Shown piece by piece: positions 16,858-25,092 of a stretch of DNA of 64,000 nucleotides. The position numbers and the translations under genes are program-made. Location: assembly GCA_900545605.1 (NCBI GenBank), contig UQZL01000004.1, forward strand, positions 1 through 64,000, given 5' to 3'. The notes below the pieces were generated by a model, which did not search any database, was not told the origin of the DNA, and saw only the letters and a list, made by a program, of their open reading frames with translations. Source of the stretch: an uncultured Collinsella sp. GTDB taxonomy: Bacteria > Actinomycetota > Coriobacteriia > Coriobacteriales > Coriobacteriaceae. The first letter of the stretch is position 1. Each line of letters opens with the position of its first letter.

Positions 16858-17739
16858 CTACACCTTCTCGGGGACGTACTTGCCCAAGAGGCCGGCAGGC
16901 TTGACGAGCAGGACGATGATCAGAACACCAAACACGATGGAGTTGGCAAGGCTCGTGGAAATATAGGCCTGCGCCATCGCCTCGATGATGCCGATGAGGA
17001 TGCCACCGACAAAGGCACCGGGGATGGAGCCGATGCCACCGAAAACGGCGGCGTCGAAGGCCTTGATGCCAGGCATGGCGCCCGTGGTGGGCTGCAGGAC
17101 CGGCGAGTAGGAGCACAGGAGCACACCGGCGATGGCGGCAAGGGCGGAGCCGATGGCGAACGTCATCGAGATGGTGCGGTTGACGTTGATGCCCATGAGC
17201 TGAGCGGCGGCCTTGTCCTCGGACACGGCGCGCATGGCCTTGCCCATCTTGGTCTTACCTGTAAAGAACATCAGACCGGCCATGATAACCAGGCAGGCGA
17301 CGATGGTGACGAGCGAGACGGCACTCACGTTGAACTTGGCCAAGAACTCCGGCACCGGGAGGGTGACGAGCGAAGTGAAGTTCTTGGGCGTGGCGCCCCA
17401 CAGAAGCTGCGCGGCGTTCTGCAGGAAGTAGGACACGCCGATGGCCGTGATCAGAACGGCCAGCGGGCCCGCCTGACGCAGCGGCTTGTATGCCAGACCC
17501 TCGATGAGAACACCGAGAACGGTACAGACCACACAAGAGAGAATTACAGATGCCCAGCCCGGGAGGCCGAGATACGACGTGGCACAGAACGAGACATAGG
17601 CACCGACCATGATGACGTCGCCGTGAGCGAAGTTCAGCATCTTGGCGATACCGTAGACCATGGTGTAGCCCAACGCGATGATGGCGTAGACGCTGCCCAT
17701 GGACAGGCCGTTGACCAGGTATTGGATAAAGACCGTCAT
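16858..17739 (-). CDS. livH: Branched-chain amino acid ABC transporter permease LivH
   Basis: The first permease subunit of the BCAA importer: eight or so hydrophobic segments and the family blocks MGSVYAIIALGYTMVYGI and LNFAHGDVIMVGAYVSF. The ATG at 17739 (MTVFIQYLVNG) has AAGGGGG nine bases upstream; two earlier in-frame candidates either overlap that Shine-Dalgarno or lack one, so 293 residues is preferred. Hairpins separate it from the upstream receptor gene, which probably lowers its expression relative to the binding protein. Confidence 0.94.
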   Translation of the reverse strand: MTVFIQYLVNGLSMGSVYAIIALGYTMVYGIAKMLNFAHGDVIMVGAYVSFCATSYLGLPGWASVILSCVVCTVLGVLIEGLAYKPLRQAGPLAVLITAIGVSYFLQNAAQLLWGATPKNFTSLVTLPVPEFLAKFNVSAVSLVTIVACLVIMAGLMFFTGKTKMGKAMRAVSEDKAAAQLMGINVNRTISMTFAIGSALAAIAGVLLCSYSPVLQPTTGAMPGIKAFDAAVFGGIGSIPGAFVGGILIGIIEAMAQAYISTSLANSIVFGVLIIVLLVKPAGLLGKYVPEKV

Positions 17740-17785
17740 GTTCCACATCCCCCTTTCGAATAGGTTTCCAGTTAATGTATGAAAC

Positions 17786-17847
17786 AGGGACGTTACACTG
17801 TCCCTAGATACCAAGCAAGCAGGGAAGGCCAAAACCTCCCCTGCTTG
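17786..17847 (-). other. Stem-loops between receptor gene and livH
   Basis: Two hairpins occupy the 139-base gap: AGGGAC/GTCCCT (about 17786-17805) and CAAGCAGGGAAGG/CCTCCCCTGCTTG (17816-17828 / 17835-17847). Neither has a clear U-run on the minus strand. In ABC operons such stems commonly protect the receptor mRNA and thin out readthrough into permease genes; that role is inferred here. Confidence 0.6.
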
Positions 17848-17878
17848 GGATCAAAACCGCTCCATGTAAGGCGGTCTA

Positions 17879-19066
17879 TTAGGCCTGTACGTACTTGCCG
17901 TCGGTGATAACGTACGCCGTGGGGTCCTTCTGGACCTGGCCCTTATCGTTCCAGGTGACCTTGCCGGTCAGACCGTCAACGGTAATCTTGAGCATAGCCT
18001 TGGGCAGCTTCTCGGCTACCTCGGTCGGGTCGGCGTCGACACCAAGACCGGCCTCCTTGAGGGCCTCGGCCACCGCGCGCACGCCATCATAGGCGTCGGC
18101 GGCAAACTGGTCGGGGGTATCGCCGTACTTATCCTTGTAAGCGTTGACGAAGTCGGCGTTCTTCTCGTCGTCGGCGGAGAACGGGGTCATGAGCAGCAGT
18201 CCCTCGGCAAGAGAAGTGTCGAAGCCCTCAACGCCCAGGATGCCGTCCATGCCGTCGCAGCCCATCATCTTGACGTCGTAGCCCATGTCCTTAGCATTCT
18301 TGAGCAGGACGGACGCCGGCGTGTAGTAGATCGGCGCAAAGATCATGGTAGCGCCGGCCTGCTTGGCCTTGGTCAGCTGGTTGGTAAAGCTCGTGGCGGA
18401 GTCGTCCTTAAAGGTCTCCTCGTCAACAATCTCGAGCTTAGACTCAGCCGCCTGGGCCTTAAAGGAATCTGCGATGCCCGAAGAATAGGCGTCGCCGGAG
18501 TTATAGAACAGTACGAACTTCTCGTCCGCATACTTCTCTGCCAGGAACTTGGCAGCGTTGACGCCCTGGTTGGGGTCGGTAAAGCAAACCTGGAAGACGC
18601 AATCCTTGCCGTCGGTGACGTCCTCGGAGGACGCGGACGGGGTGATCATGAACGTCTTGGGGTCGTTACCGCACTCTGCGGCAACGGCAACCGACGCACC
18701 CGTGGTGGTCGGGCCGACAAGGGCCTGCATGCCCCAGTCGAGCAGGGTATTAAAGGCGTTGACGGCCTTCTCGCCGTCGGCCTGGTCGTCCTCGGCTTTG
18801 CTGGCAAGCGGCAGCTCCTTGGTGGAGAAGTCCTTGCAGCCAAGCTCGACGCCCTGGGTAACGGACTTGCCGTAGGACGCGGCGGCACCGGTCAGCGGGC
18901 CGATGGTGCCGATCTTAAACGAAGCGTCGCCCGAAGCGGAACCGCTGTCGCCGCCGTTGGAGGAGCAGCCAGCTAGAATGGACATCGCCCCCAGACCTGC
19001 TGCGCTCGCGATAACGCTCCTGCGATTCATAACAGGGTTCAATGACTTACCGGCGAGGCTCGACAT
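17879..19066 (-). CDS. livJ: Branched-chain amino acid-binding lipoprotein (receptor 1)
   Basis: This is the extracellular receptor that captures branched-chain or related amino acids for LivHMGF. The 395-residue precursor has a lipoprotein signal (NRRSVIASAAGLGAMSILAGC), so the mature protein should be anchored at Cys34. A periplasmic-binding-protein type 1 domain follows (KIGTIGPLTGAAASYGKSV, TPSASSEDVT, TDPNQGVNAAKF, APIYYTPASVLLKNAKDMGYD). AGGAG precedes the ATG at 19066. It is closely similar, by eye over almost its full length, to the next gene upstream (19338-20504), a local duplication. Confidence 0.93.
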   Translation of the reverse strand: MSSLAGKSLNPVMNRRSVIASAAGLGAMSILAGCSSNGGDSGSASGDASFKIGTIGPLTGAAASYGKSVTQGVELGCKDFSTKELPLASKAEDDQADGEKAVNAFNTLLDWGMQALVGPTTTGASVAVAAECGNDPKTFMITPSASSEDVTDGKDCVFQVCFTDPNQGVNAAKFLAEKYADEKFVLFYNSGDAYSSGIADSFKAQAAESKLEIVDEETFKDDSATSFTNQLTKAKQAGATMIFAPIYYTPASVLLKNAKDMGYDVKMMGCDGMDGILGVEGFDTSLAEGLLLMTPFSADDEKNADFVNAYKDKYGDTPDQFAADAYDGVRAVAEALKEAGLGVDADPTEVAEKLPKAMLKITVDGLTGKVTWNDKGQVQKDPTAYVITDGKYVQA

Positions 19067-19337
19067 GCGGCTCTCCTCTCAAATCTCGTCGGGTTTTGGT
19101 TACCCGACAGGCCATCCTTCGCCGTGTTCGGCGTTCGCAAAATAGTAGACGCTTTAGTTGAGAAAAGTGGCGATTATTTCAACTTTTCTTCTACTTTGTA
19201 CATTTATCCAGAAATATGCGAATCCCTGTCTGTTTATGCAGTTTAGCCACTTTATTGTGTGAAAGAAATGTTTCTATTCCGTTACAAGCGTCCTTGCCCT
19301 AAATAAAACGACCCCACCGGTCTCGTTGTATATGCAC
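19067..19337 (-). other. Intergenic region between the two liv receptors
   Basis: The 271-base gap is AT-richer than its surroundings. Near 19302-19328 a small ACGA..TCGT hairpin followed on the minus strand by TTTTATTT may end receptor 2 transcription. A GGGT/ACCC-type stem lies just before receptor 1. I see no clear full promoter, although the AT-rich block 19150-19260 is the likely site. The two receptors therefore may be transcribed separately. Confidence 0.4.
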
Positions 19338-20504
19338 TTAGGCGGCGATGTACTTGCCGTCCTGAATCACATAGGCCGTAGCAGGCTTTTCGACTTGGCC
19401 CTCGTCGTTCCACGTAAGCTCACCCGTCAGGCCCTCGATCTTGATCTTGCGCATGGCCTTGGCAAGGTCGCCGGCAATGTCGGCGCCGTCGGCCGTAATA
19501 TCGATGCCCGCCTTGTCGATGGCCTCGACGATGGCGTGGACGCAATCGTAGGCGTCGGCGGCAAACTGGTTGGGCGTCTCGTCGTAGGCGTCCTTATAGG
19601 CCTTGACGAAGTCGGCGTTCTTCTCATCGTCGGCAGAGAACGGGGTCATGAGCAGCACGCCCTCGGCAAGAGAGGTGTCGAAGCCCTCAACGGAGAGCAG
19701 GCCGTCCATGCCGTCGGTACCCATGAGGGTCATGTCGTATCCCATGTCCTTGGCGTTCTTGAGCAAAACGGACGCCGGCGTGTAGTAGATCGGCGCAAAG
19801 ATGAGCGTGGCGCCGGCCTCCTTGGCCTTGGTGAGCTGGTTGGTAAAGCTCGTGGAGGAGTCGTCCTTAAAGGTCTCGGTATCGACGATATCAAGTTTGG
19901 ACTCCTTGGCCTGCTCGGCAAAGGCATCGGCAACACCCGAGCTGTACGTATCGCCGGAGTTGTAGAACAGGGCGATCTTGGCGTCTGCATACTTCTCGGC
20001 CAAAAACTTGGCAGCACTCGCGCCCATGGTGGGGTCGGTAAAGCAAACCTGGAAAACCATGGTCTTGTCCTTGGTGACGTCGAGGGACGAAGCAGAGGGC
20101 GTGACCATGAGCATATCGTCGGCGATCTCGCCCGAGACAGCGACGGCGGCACCAGTCGTGACGGGGCCGACGAGCGCCTGCATGCCCCAGTCGCACAGGG
20201 TATTGAAGGCGTTGATAGCCTTCTCGCCGTCGGCGACGTCATCCTCGGACTTAAGCGAGAGCTTGAGATCCTTGGTCGAGAAATCCTTGGCGGCAAGCTT
20301 GGCACCCTTCTCGGCCGAAACGCCATAGGTTGCCGCGGCGCCGGTCAGAGGGCCGATGACACCGATCTTGAAGGTCTTGCCGTCATCGGCGGAGCCGCCG
20401 TCCGAGCCACCCGACGAGCAACCAGCGAGTGCGGCGGTGCTGCCGAGCGCCGCAGCGCCGACGAGAAAGTTCCTACGGCTGAGCGTGCTGTTGATGTTGA
20501 ACAT
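19338..20504 (-). CDS. livJ: Branched-chain amino acid-binding lipoprotein (receptor 2)
   Basis: A second 388-residue receptor of the same family. The signal sequence has a twin-arginine-like start (SRRNFLVGAAALGSTAALAGC) and a lipobox LAGC, so it should be lipid-anchored. The ligand domain matches receptor 1 almost block for block (KIGVIGPLTGAAATYG, TPSASSLDVT, APIYYTPASVLLKNAKDMGYD, EGFDTSLAEG, ADDEKNADFV). A duplicated receptor serving one permease usually broadens ligand range. AAAGGGGG precedes the ATG. It lies furthest upstream in the liv locus and is divergent from hom. Confidence 0.93.
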   Translation of the reverse strand: MFNINSTLSRRNFLVGAAALGSTAALAGCSSGGSDGGSADDGKTFKIGVIGPLTGAAATYGVSAEKGAKLAAKDFSTKDLKLSLKSEDDVADGEKAINAFNTLCDWGMQALVGPVTTGAAVAVSGEIADDMLMVTPSASSLDVTKDKTMVFQVCFTDPTMGASAAKFLAEKYADAKIALFYNSGDTYSSGVADAFAEQAKESKLDIVDTETFKDDSSTSFTNQLTKAKEAGATLIFAPIYYTPASVLLKNAKDMGYDMTLMGTDGMDGLLSVEGFDTSLAEGVLLMTPFSADDEKNADFVKAYKDAYDETPNQFAADAYDCVHAIVEAIDKAGIDITADGADIAGDLAKAMRKIKIEGLTGELTWNDEGQVEKPATAYVIQDGKYIAA

Positions 20505-20755
20505 GGTGTCCCCCTTTTTCGCTGGCCGCGGTGCGGCCGTCTTGCGGTACAGGGCAAACCTTATGGCGCAAACGTTGACAGTTTGTTACGGAAGTCCGTT
20601 TGTAGCGAGCGTGTTTCCAATGTTTCCGCAGCGTTTCGGGGGTGCCGTTTTGTGCGGCTCCTGTTGCCTGGCGAGCACGCGCCCCCGGTTCACGCTAGAA
20701 TGCACTCAACCTTTAAGCGGTTTATCCATCCATAAGATGCACGAAGGAGTTATCT

Positions 20756-22099
20756 ATGAGCGAACCCCTGCGCACCGTGAACGTCGGTCTGATCGGTCTG
20801 GGAACCGTCGGCGGCGGCGTGGCCCGTCTGATCAAGAGCCACCACGATGAGTACCTGGCAGCCTACGGCATCGACCTTAAGCTGACCCGCGCCTGCGCGC
20901 TTGCTTGGGAGCAGGCTGAAGCAGCCGGTATTGAGCGCGAGGTCTTTACGAGTGACTGGCATGATGTCGTCACCGACCCAGCCGTCGATATCGTCGTCGA
21001 GCTCATCGGAGGCGAGCACCCCGCGACCGAGATCTTCACCACCGCCTTCGAGAACGGCAAGCACGTCGTCTCTGCCAACAAGGCCCTGCTGGGCCGTCAT
21101 GTCGAGACGCTCGCCGAGAAGGCGCGTGTGTGCGGCGTGCAGATTAAGTGCGAGGCCAGCTGCGGTGGCGGCATCCCCATCGTCAGCACGCTCGAGCACG
21201 ACCTGGTGGGTAACAAGATCCTGACCATCGCCGGCATCCTCAACGGCACCACCAACTATATCCTGTCGCGCATGGACGCCGAGGGCGCCGATTACGCTGA
21301 CGTGCTTGCCGACGCGCAGGCCAAGGGCTATGCCGAGGCCGACCCGTCCGCCGATGTCGACGGCTTCGACGCCGCCAGCAAGACGGCCATCCTCGCCTCC
21401 ATCGGCTTTGGCACCCGCGTTACCACCGACGATGTGTACCAGCAGGGTATCCGTACCATCGGCGCCGAGGACATCGCCCAGGCCCGCGAGCTCGGCTACA
21501 CCATCAAGCTGCTGGGCATCGCACGCAACACCGACGCCGGCGTCGACGTCCGCGTGCATCCCACGCTGATCCCCGCCGACCACATGCTTGCCAAGGTCAA
21601 CGGCGCCATGAACGCTGTCTACGTGGTAGGCGACGCCGTAGGCGAGACCATGTTCTACGGTGCCGGCGCAGGCTCCTTCCCCACCGCGAGCGCCGTCGTG
21701 GGCGATATCCTGTCGCTCTCCGAGCAGATCAGCCGCGGCGTGGCTCCGCTGCCCGAGATTGAGCCCTATGGCCACAACCTCGCCTTTAAGCCCATGGACG
21801 AGCTCCAGACCAAGTACTATGTGCGCCTGAAGGTCGCCGACCGCGTGGGCGCCCTGTCCGAGACGGTCGATATCTTTGCCAAGCATAACATCTCGATCTC
21901 GCTCATCAACCAGGTCGAGGACGGCAAGTCGGGCGTCAGCAATGTCTGCTCGGTCATCTTCCTGACGCACCGCGCACTCGAGAAGGACGTCCAGGCTGCC
22001 GCCGCCGAGCTTGCCAGCGTCGACTGCGTAGCCGAGGTCGCCAACGTCCTGCGCATCGAGGACGTTGAAGCCTGGACCGAAGGCGTCATGGCAAACTAA
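20756..22099 (+). CDS. hom: Homoserine dehydrogenase
   Basis: This enzyme reduces aspartate-4-semialdehyde to homoserine with NAD(P)H, the branch point to threonine, methionine and isoleucine. The 447-residue protein starts with a dinucleotide fold (VGLIGLGTVGGGVA), has the catalytic-domain blocks SANKALL, GGGIPIVSTL, GILNGTTNYILSRM, ADPSADVDGFDAASK, and ends with an ACT regulatory domain (RVGALSETVDIFAKHNISIS), which suggests feedback control by threonine. GAAGGAG precedes the ATG. It is a single-gene unit with a terminator at 22131-22164. Confidence 0.97.
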   Translation: MSEPLRTVNVGLIGLGTVGGGVARLIKSHHDEYLAAYGIDLKLTRACALAWEQAEAAGIEREVFTSDWHDVVTDPAVDIVVELIGGEHPATEIFTTAFENGKHVVSANKALLGRHVETLAEKARVCGVQIKCEASCGGGIPIVSTLEHDLVGNKILTIAGILNGTTNYILSRMDAEGADYADVLADAQAKGYAEADPSADVDGFDAASKTAILASIGFGTRVTTDDVYQQGIRTIGAEDIAQARELGYTIKLLGIARNTDAGVDVRVHPTLIPADHMLAKVNGAMNAVYVVGDAVGETMFYGAGAGSFPTASAVVGDILSLSEQISRGVAPLPEIEPYGHNLAFKPMDELQTKYYVRLKVADRVGALSETVDIFAKHNISISLINQVEDGKSGVSNVCSVIFLTHRALEKDVQAAAAELASVDCVAEVANVLRIEDVEAWTEGVMAN

Positions 22100-22130
22100 C
22101 CCAACGCTCGCCTAGCAATACGCGCTTTGA

Positions 22131-22164
22131 GGGCTCCCGTCCGATGTGGGACGGGAGCCCTTTT
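22131..22164 (+). terminator. hom terminator
   Basis: A perfect 12-bp stem GGGCTCCCGTCC/GGACGGGAGCCC (22131-22142 / 22149-22160) is followed by TTTT, 32 bases after the hom stop. Confidence 0.9.
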
Positions 22165-22313
22165 GTCTCCTGCCCCAAGCACAACGGCAGAGCACATTTG
22201 CGCGAGCCGCTCATCGGTAACGCGGGCTACCGTTCACCGATATGCAGACGCGGCCGATTCCGGCTACCGCTACGCTGTGCTGCGAATGTCCGCCCGCGAT
22301 GAGAGGAAGCACC

Positions 22314-23063
22314 ATGTTGCTCGAGGGCAAGAAAGCGATCATCACCGGAGGCACGCGCGGTATCGGCTATGCCATCGCCTGCCGTTTTATCGAGGAGGGC
22401 GCCGCCGTCACCGTCTTTGGCTCGCGTCAGGAGACCGCCGATGCGGCCGTTGAGAAGCTGACAGCCGCCTATCCCGACGCCAAGGTCTGGGGCCGCTCCT
22501 GCGACCTCACCTCACTCGAAGCCGTGACCGAGGCCTTTGCCCAGGCTGCAGCCGACATGGGCGGCTTGGACACAGTCGTCAACAATGCCGGTATCTCCCA
22601 GCGCTCGCCTCTCCTGGACTACACGGCCGAGGAGTTCGCAAAGGCTATGGACCTTAACGTCGTCGCCGTCTTTAATGGCCACCAGGCTGCCGCCAAGATC
22701 ATGACCGAGGCCGGCCACGGCGGCACCATCACTACCACAAGCTCGATGGTCGCCAAGTACGGCCAGCCCTCCGGCGTCGGTTACCCCACGTCCAAATTTG
22801 CCGTCAACGGCATGGTCCAGTCGCTCTCGCGCGAACTCGCCCCCATGGGCATTCGCGTCAATGCCGTAGCACCTGGTGTAACCAAGACCGACATGGTCGC
22901 CAACCTGCCCGAAGAGGTCATCAAGCCCATCATCGCCACTATTCCGCTCGGCCGCATGGGCGAGCCCGAGGATGTCGCCAACGCCTTTGTCTTCTTGGCA
23001 AGCGACATGTCCTCCTATGTCACGGGCGCCATCCTCCCCGTCGACGGAGCCGCCCGCTCCTAA
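22314..23063 (+). CDS. SDR-family oxidoreductase (FabG-like)
   Basis: A 249-residue classical short-chain dehydrogenase. The cofactor motif TGGTRGIG (11-18), NNAG (90-93), Asn115, Ser143/144 and Tyr157-xxx-Lys161 (YPTSK) form a complete Rossmann and catalytic set. FabG, sugar/polyol dehydrogenases and hydroxysteroid dehydrogenases share this outline, so the substrate is open. In a gut actinobacterium a bile-acid hydroxysteroid dehydrogenase is worth testing, though the sequence does not resemble the known Collinsella 7-beta enzyme. The frame is open from 22242, but GAGAGGAAGCACC directly before the ATG at 22314 and the family N-terminus decide the start. Confidence 0.9.
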   Translation: MLLEGKKAIITGGTRGIGYAIACRFIEEGAAVTVFGSRQETADAAVEKLTAAYPDAKVWGRSCDLTSLEAVTEAFAQAAADMGGLDTVVNNAGISQRSPLLDYTAEEFAKAMDLNVVAVFNGHQAAAKIMTEAGHGGTITTTSSMVAKYGQPSGVGYPTSKFAVNGMVQSLSRELAPMGIRVNAVAPGVTKTDMVANLPEEVIKPIIATIPLGRMGEPEDVANAFVFLASDMSSYVTGAILPVDGAARS

Positions 23064-23105
23064 GGGGCCACAAGCCTCAGCTCCCAGCCTCAACATAGTC
23101 CAACA

Positions 23106-23150
23106 AAGAAGGCGCGCCGTCTGCATCAACTGCAGGCAGCGCGCCTTCTT
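23106..23150. terminator. Terminator after SDR gene
   Basis: A perfect 12-bp stem AAGAAGGCGCGC/GCGCGCCTTCTT (23106-23117 / 23139-23150) with a second internal CTGCA pairing. T-rich flanks are short, but the position 43 bases past the SDR stop fits a terminator; it may also stop readthrough from the antiporter side. Confidence 0.75.
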
Positions 23151-23161
23151 CTGTTATGAAA

Positions 23162-23334
23162 GGGAAACTGCGTCCCGGTTTTTCAGCCCAAAACGGGGCG
23201 CAGCTTCCCTCAGGGCCTTCTTTCGGAAACTATGTCCCATTCTGGGCGCGGATTCTGGGACGCGCTTTCCGCAACGGGCCTCTCGCGGAAACTGCATCCC
23301 ACTCTGGACGCCAATTCCGGGATGCATTTTCCGC
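23162..23334. repeat. Three tandem ~62-bp hairpin repeats
   Basis: Three units start at 23162, 23225 and 23285, about 62 bases apart. Each opens with GGAAACT(G/A)(C/T)(G/A)TCCC and closes with the near-complement, for example GGAAACTGCATCCC ... GGGATGCATTTTCC. Every unit is thus a separate imperfect palindrome of 46-50 bases, while the units also resemble each other as direct repeats. This is the pattern of a clustered REP/BIME-type element. It fills the gap between two convergent genes. Confidence 0.85.
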
Positions 23335-23345
23335 GGCGGCGTTGG

Positions 23346-24908
23346 CTACTTGCCGTCGTCGTCCTGGGCCTCATCGCGTGCATAGAGCTCCAGCATGCGG
23401 CGGCGGTATTCGCGCACGGCGAGCTTGGCGCGCTCCAGACGGCGGCGCTCGCGTGGGGTCAGCTCGGATGGGTCGACCTCGTCTCCATAGGTCTTATCGG
23501 CAAGTAGGTGCGCCGCGTCCACGATGCGGGCATCGATGTGGCCGCTCGCCGCCTCGGCGGAAAGACGCTCGGCAATCGCATCGAGCGTAGGCAGGCCCTC
23601 GAATACGCGACCATGGCCATGCGAAGTCAGCAGCTCATGCTCGCGCGCGAGCAAGCTCGCTAAGTCGTGGTGGGCGCGCAGGATGTCGAGCGCATCGGAT
23701 GGATGCTCGGCAACTTCTGCCACGGCGGCGACCGGCGCGGCATCCACCACGCGGTAGAAGAGCTGCGCGAGCAATGGCATCAAGAACACCGTGATGGCGC
23801 CGGCGGCAACCATAACCGACGCGATGTCTTGCGACAGCGCGCCCGCGTTGACGGCAACGCTCGTCACGGCAACGATGATCGGCAGCGCCGTGGTGCAGTA
23901 CAGGGCCACGGTAATGCGACCATACGCCGACACATCGCGCGTCGCAGGGCAAATGCTCATAGAAATAAGAATGGGCACGGCACGAATAATCAGCAACGCC
24001 ACGATAAAGCCCACGAGCAGACCCGGGCGCGACGCCACGGCCGTCAGGTCGATCTTTGCGCCCGATACGGTAAAGAACACCGGAATCAAAAAGCCGTAGG
24101 CCAGGCCGTCGAGCTTGGTCTCGAGCGTATGGTTGCCCTCGGGGATGATGTAGCGCAAGACAAAGCCGGCGGCAAAAGAACCCAACACAATGTCGAGATC
24201 AAAGACGGCCGAGAAAGCCACGAGTGTGACCAGGATGAGCACCGTCAGGCGCACGAAGGTCTGCGACGTGGTATCGGCGCGTTCCTCGACAAACGCAAAG
24301 AAGCGGCTGCCGACGCGCTTGGAGCGGCTTGGGACCACGGCAAGCAACACGCAGACCACCGCAAACAGGCCAAGAATCACGAGCGTTTGGATGCCGGTAC
24401 GGGCAGACAGCAGCACCGACATGGCAAGCACGGGGCCGAGCTCGCCCCAGGTGCCATACGCGAGAATCGAGTCGCCCACGCGCGTTCCGACAAGTGAACG
24501 CTCACGCATGATGGGCACGAGCGTGCCGAGCGCCGTAGAAGTGAGGGCAAGCGTCACGGCGATACCGTCGAAATGGCTGACCGAGAACCACGGGGTAAAG
24601 CGCACGGCAAGCCAGGCGATACCAAACGTGACGACCCACGTTGCCAAGCCGTAGCGCCCCTCGACACCCGTGATGCTCTTGGGATCGATCTCAAAGCCGG
24701 CAAGCAGGAACAAAAAGGCCAGACCGAGCTCGGACACAAGCGAGACCTCGGCATCTACATGGATGACGCCGAGCATATGGGGTCCCAGCACCGCGCCGAG
24801 CACGAGCAAAAAGACCGTCTCGGGAACGGGTTTTCCAGGAATCGCCGAGGCGATGAAGGGGCTTGCAAAGGCCACGAGTGCGATGATGGCGAGCGAAACG
24901 AATGCCAT
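23346..24908 (-). CDS. Cation:proton antiporter (CPA2, KefB/NhaS-type)
   Basis: A 520-residue membrane protein with about 12 hydrophobic segments (residues 1-390) and a soluble charged tail of about 130 residues. The segments FVSLAIIALVAFASPFI, FLFLLAGFEIDPKSI and TALGTLVP fit the monovalent cation:proton antiporter-2 family, which exchanges Na+ or K+ for H+. No TrkA-N nucleotide domain is visible in the tail, so it differs from classical KefB/C. AAAGG precedes the ATG. It is divergent from purL, with the hairpin-repeat cluster at its 3' side. Confidence 0.85.
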   Translation of the reverse strand: MAFVSLAIIALVAFASPFIASAIPGKPVPETVFLLVLGAVLGPHMLGVIHVDAEVSLVSELGLAFLFLLAGFEIDPKSITGVEGRYGLATWVVTFGIAWLAVRFTPWFSVSHFDGIAVTLALTSTALGTLVPIMRERSLVGTRVGDSILAYGTWGELGPVLAMSVLLSARTGIQTLVILGLFAVVCVLLAVVPSRSKRVGSRFFAFVEERADTTSQTFVRLTVLILVTLVAFSAVFDLDIVLGSFAAGFVLRYIIPEGNHTLETKLDGLAYGFLIPVFFTVSGAKIDLTAVASRPGLLVGFIVALLIIRAVPILISMSICPATRDVSAYGRITVALYCTTALPIIVAVTSVAVNAGALSQDIASVMVAAGAITVFLMPLLAQLFYRVVDAAPVAAVAEVAEHPSDALDILRAHHDLASLLAREHELLTSHGHGRVFEGLPTLDAIAERLSAEAASGHIDARIVDAAHLLADKTYGDEVDPSELTPRERRRLERAKLAVREYRRRMLELYARDEAQDDDGK

Positions 24909-25092
24909 GTGATGCCTTTCTCTTGTTTGCGCTTCACTGTAGCACCCTCGCCGTCCTCACCGCGCCGCGAGCTGTCGTATCATAGTGAGGTTTACAAACA
25001 TGTGGCTCAAGGCGACCGCGAGGCTTGCCCCGTAAACCGACCGCTGCCGCATACCGTACCGTACGCCCAACCGATCAGGAAGGCAGGAACCA

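Noticed and set aside
15487..17763. 758-codon plus-strand frame across the liv operon
   Set aside because: Antisense shadow of livG/livM/livH with Asp/Glu/His-rich, non-protein-like composition.
22314..23063. Known Collinsella 7-beta-hydroxysteroid dehydrogenase
   Set aside because: The N-terminal and active-site sequences differ from what I remember of that enzyme; only membership in the SDR family is supported.
23162..23334. Possible CRISPR array
   Set aside because: Only three units, each itself a palindrome; there are no distinct spacers of constant length and no cas genes.
24988..25040. Purine riboswitch before purL
   Set aside because: Only a GGTTTAC/GTAAACC inverted repeat is visible; the three-way junction core of purine riboswitches is not recognisable.
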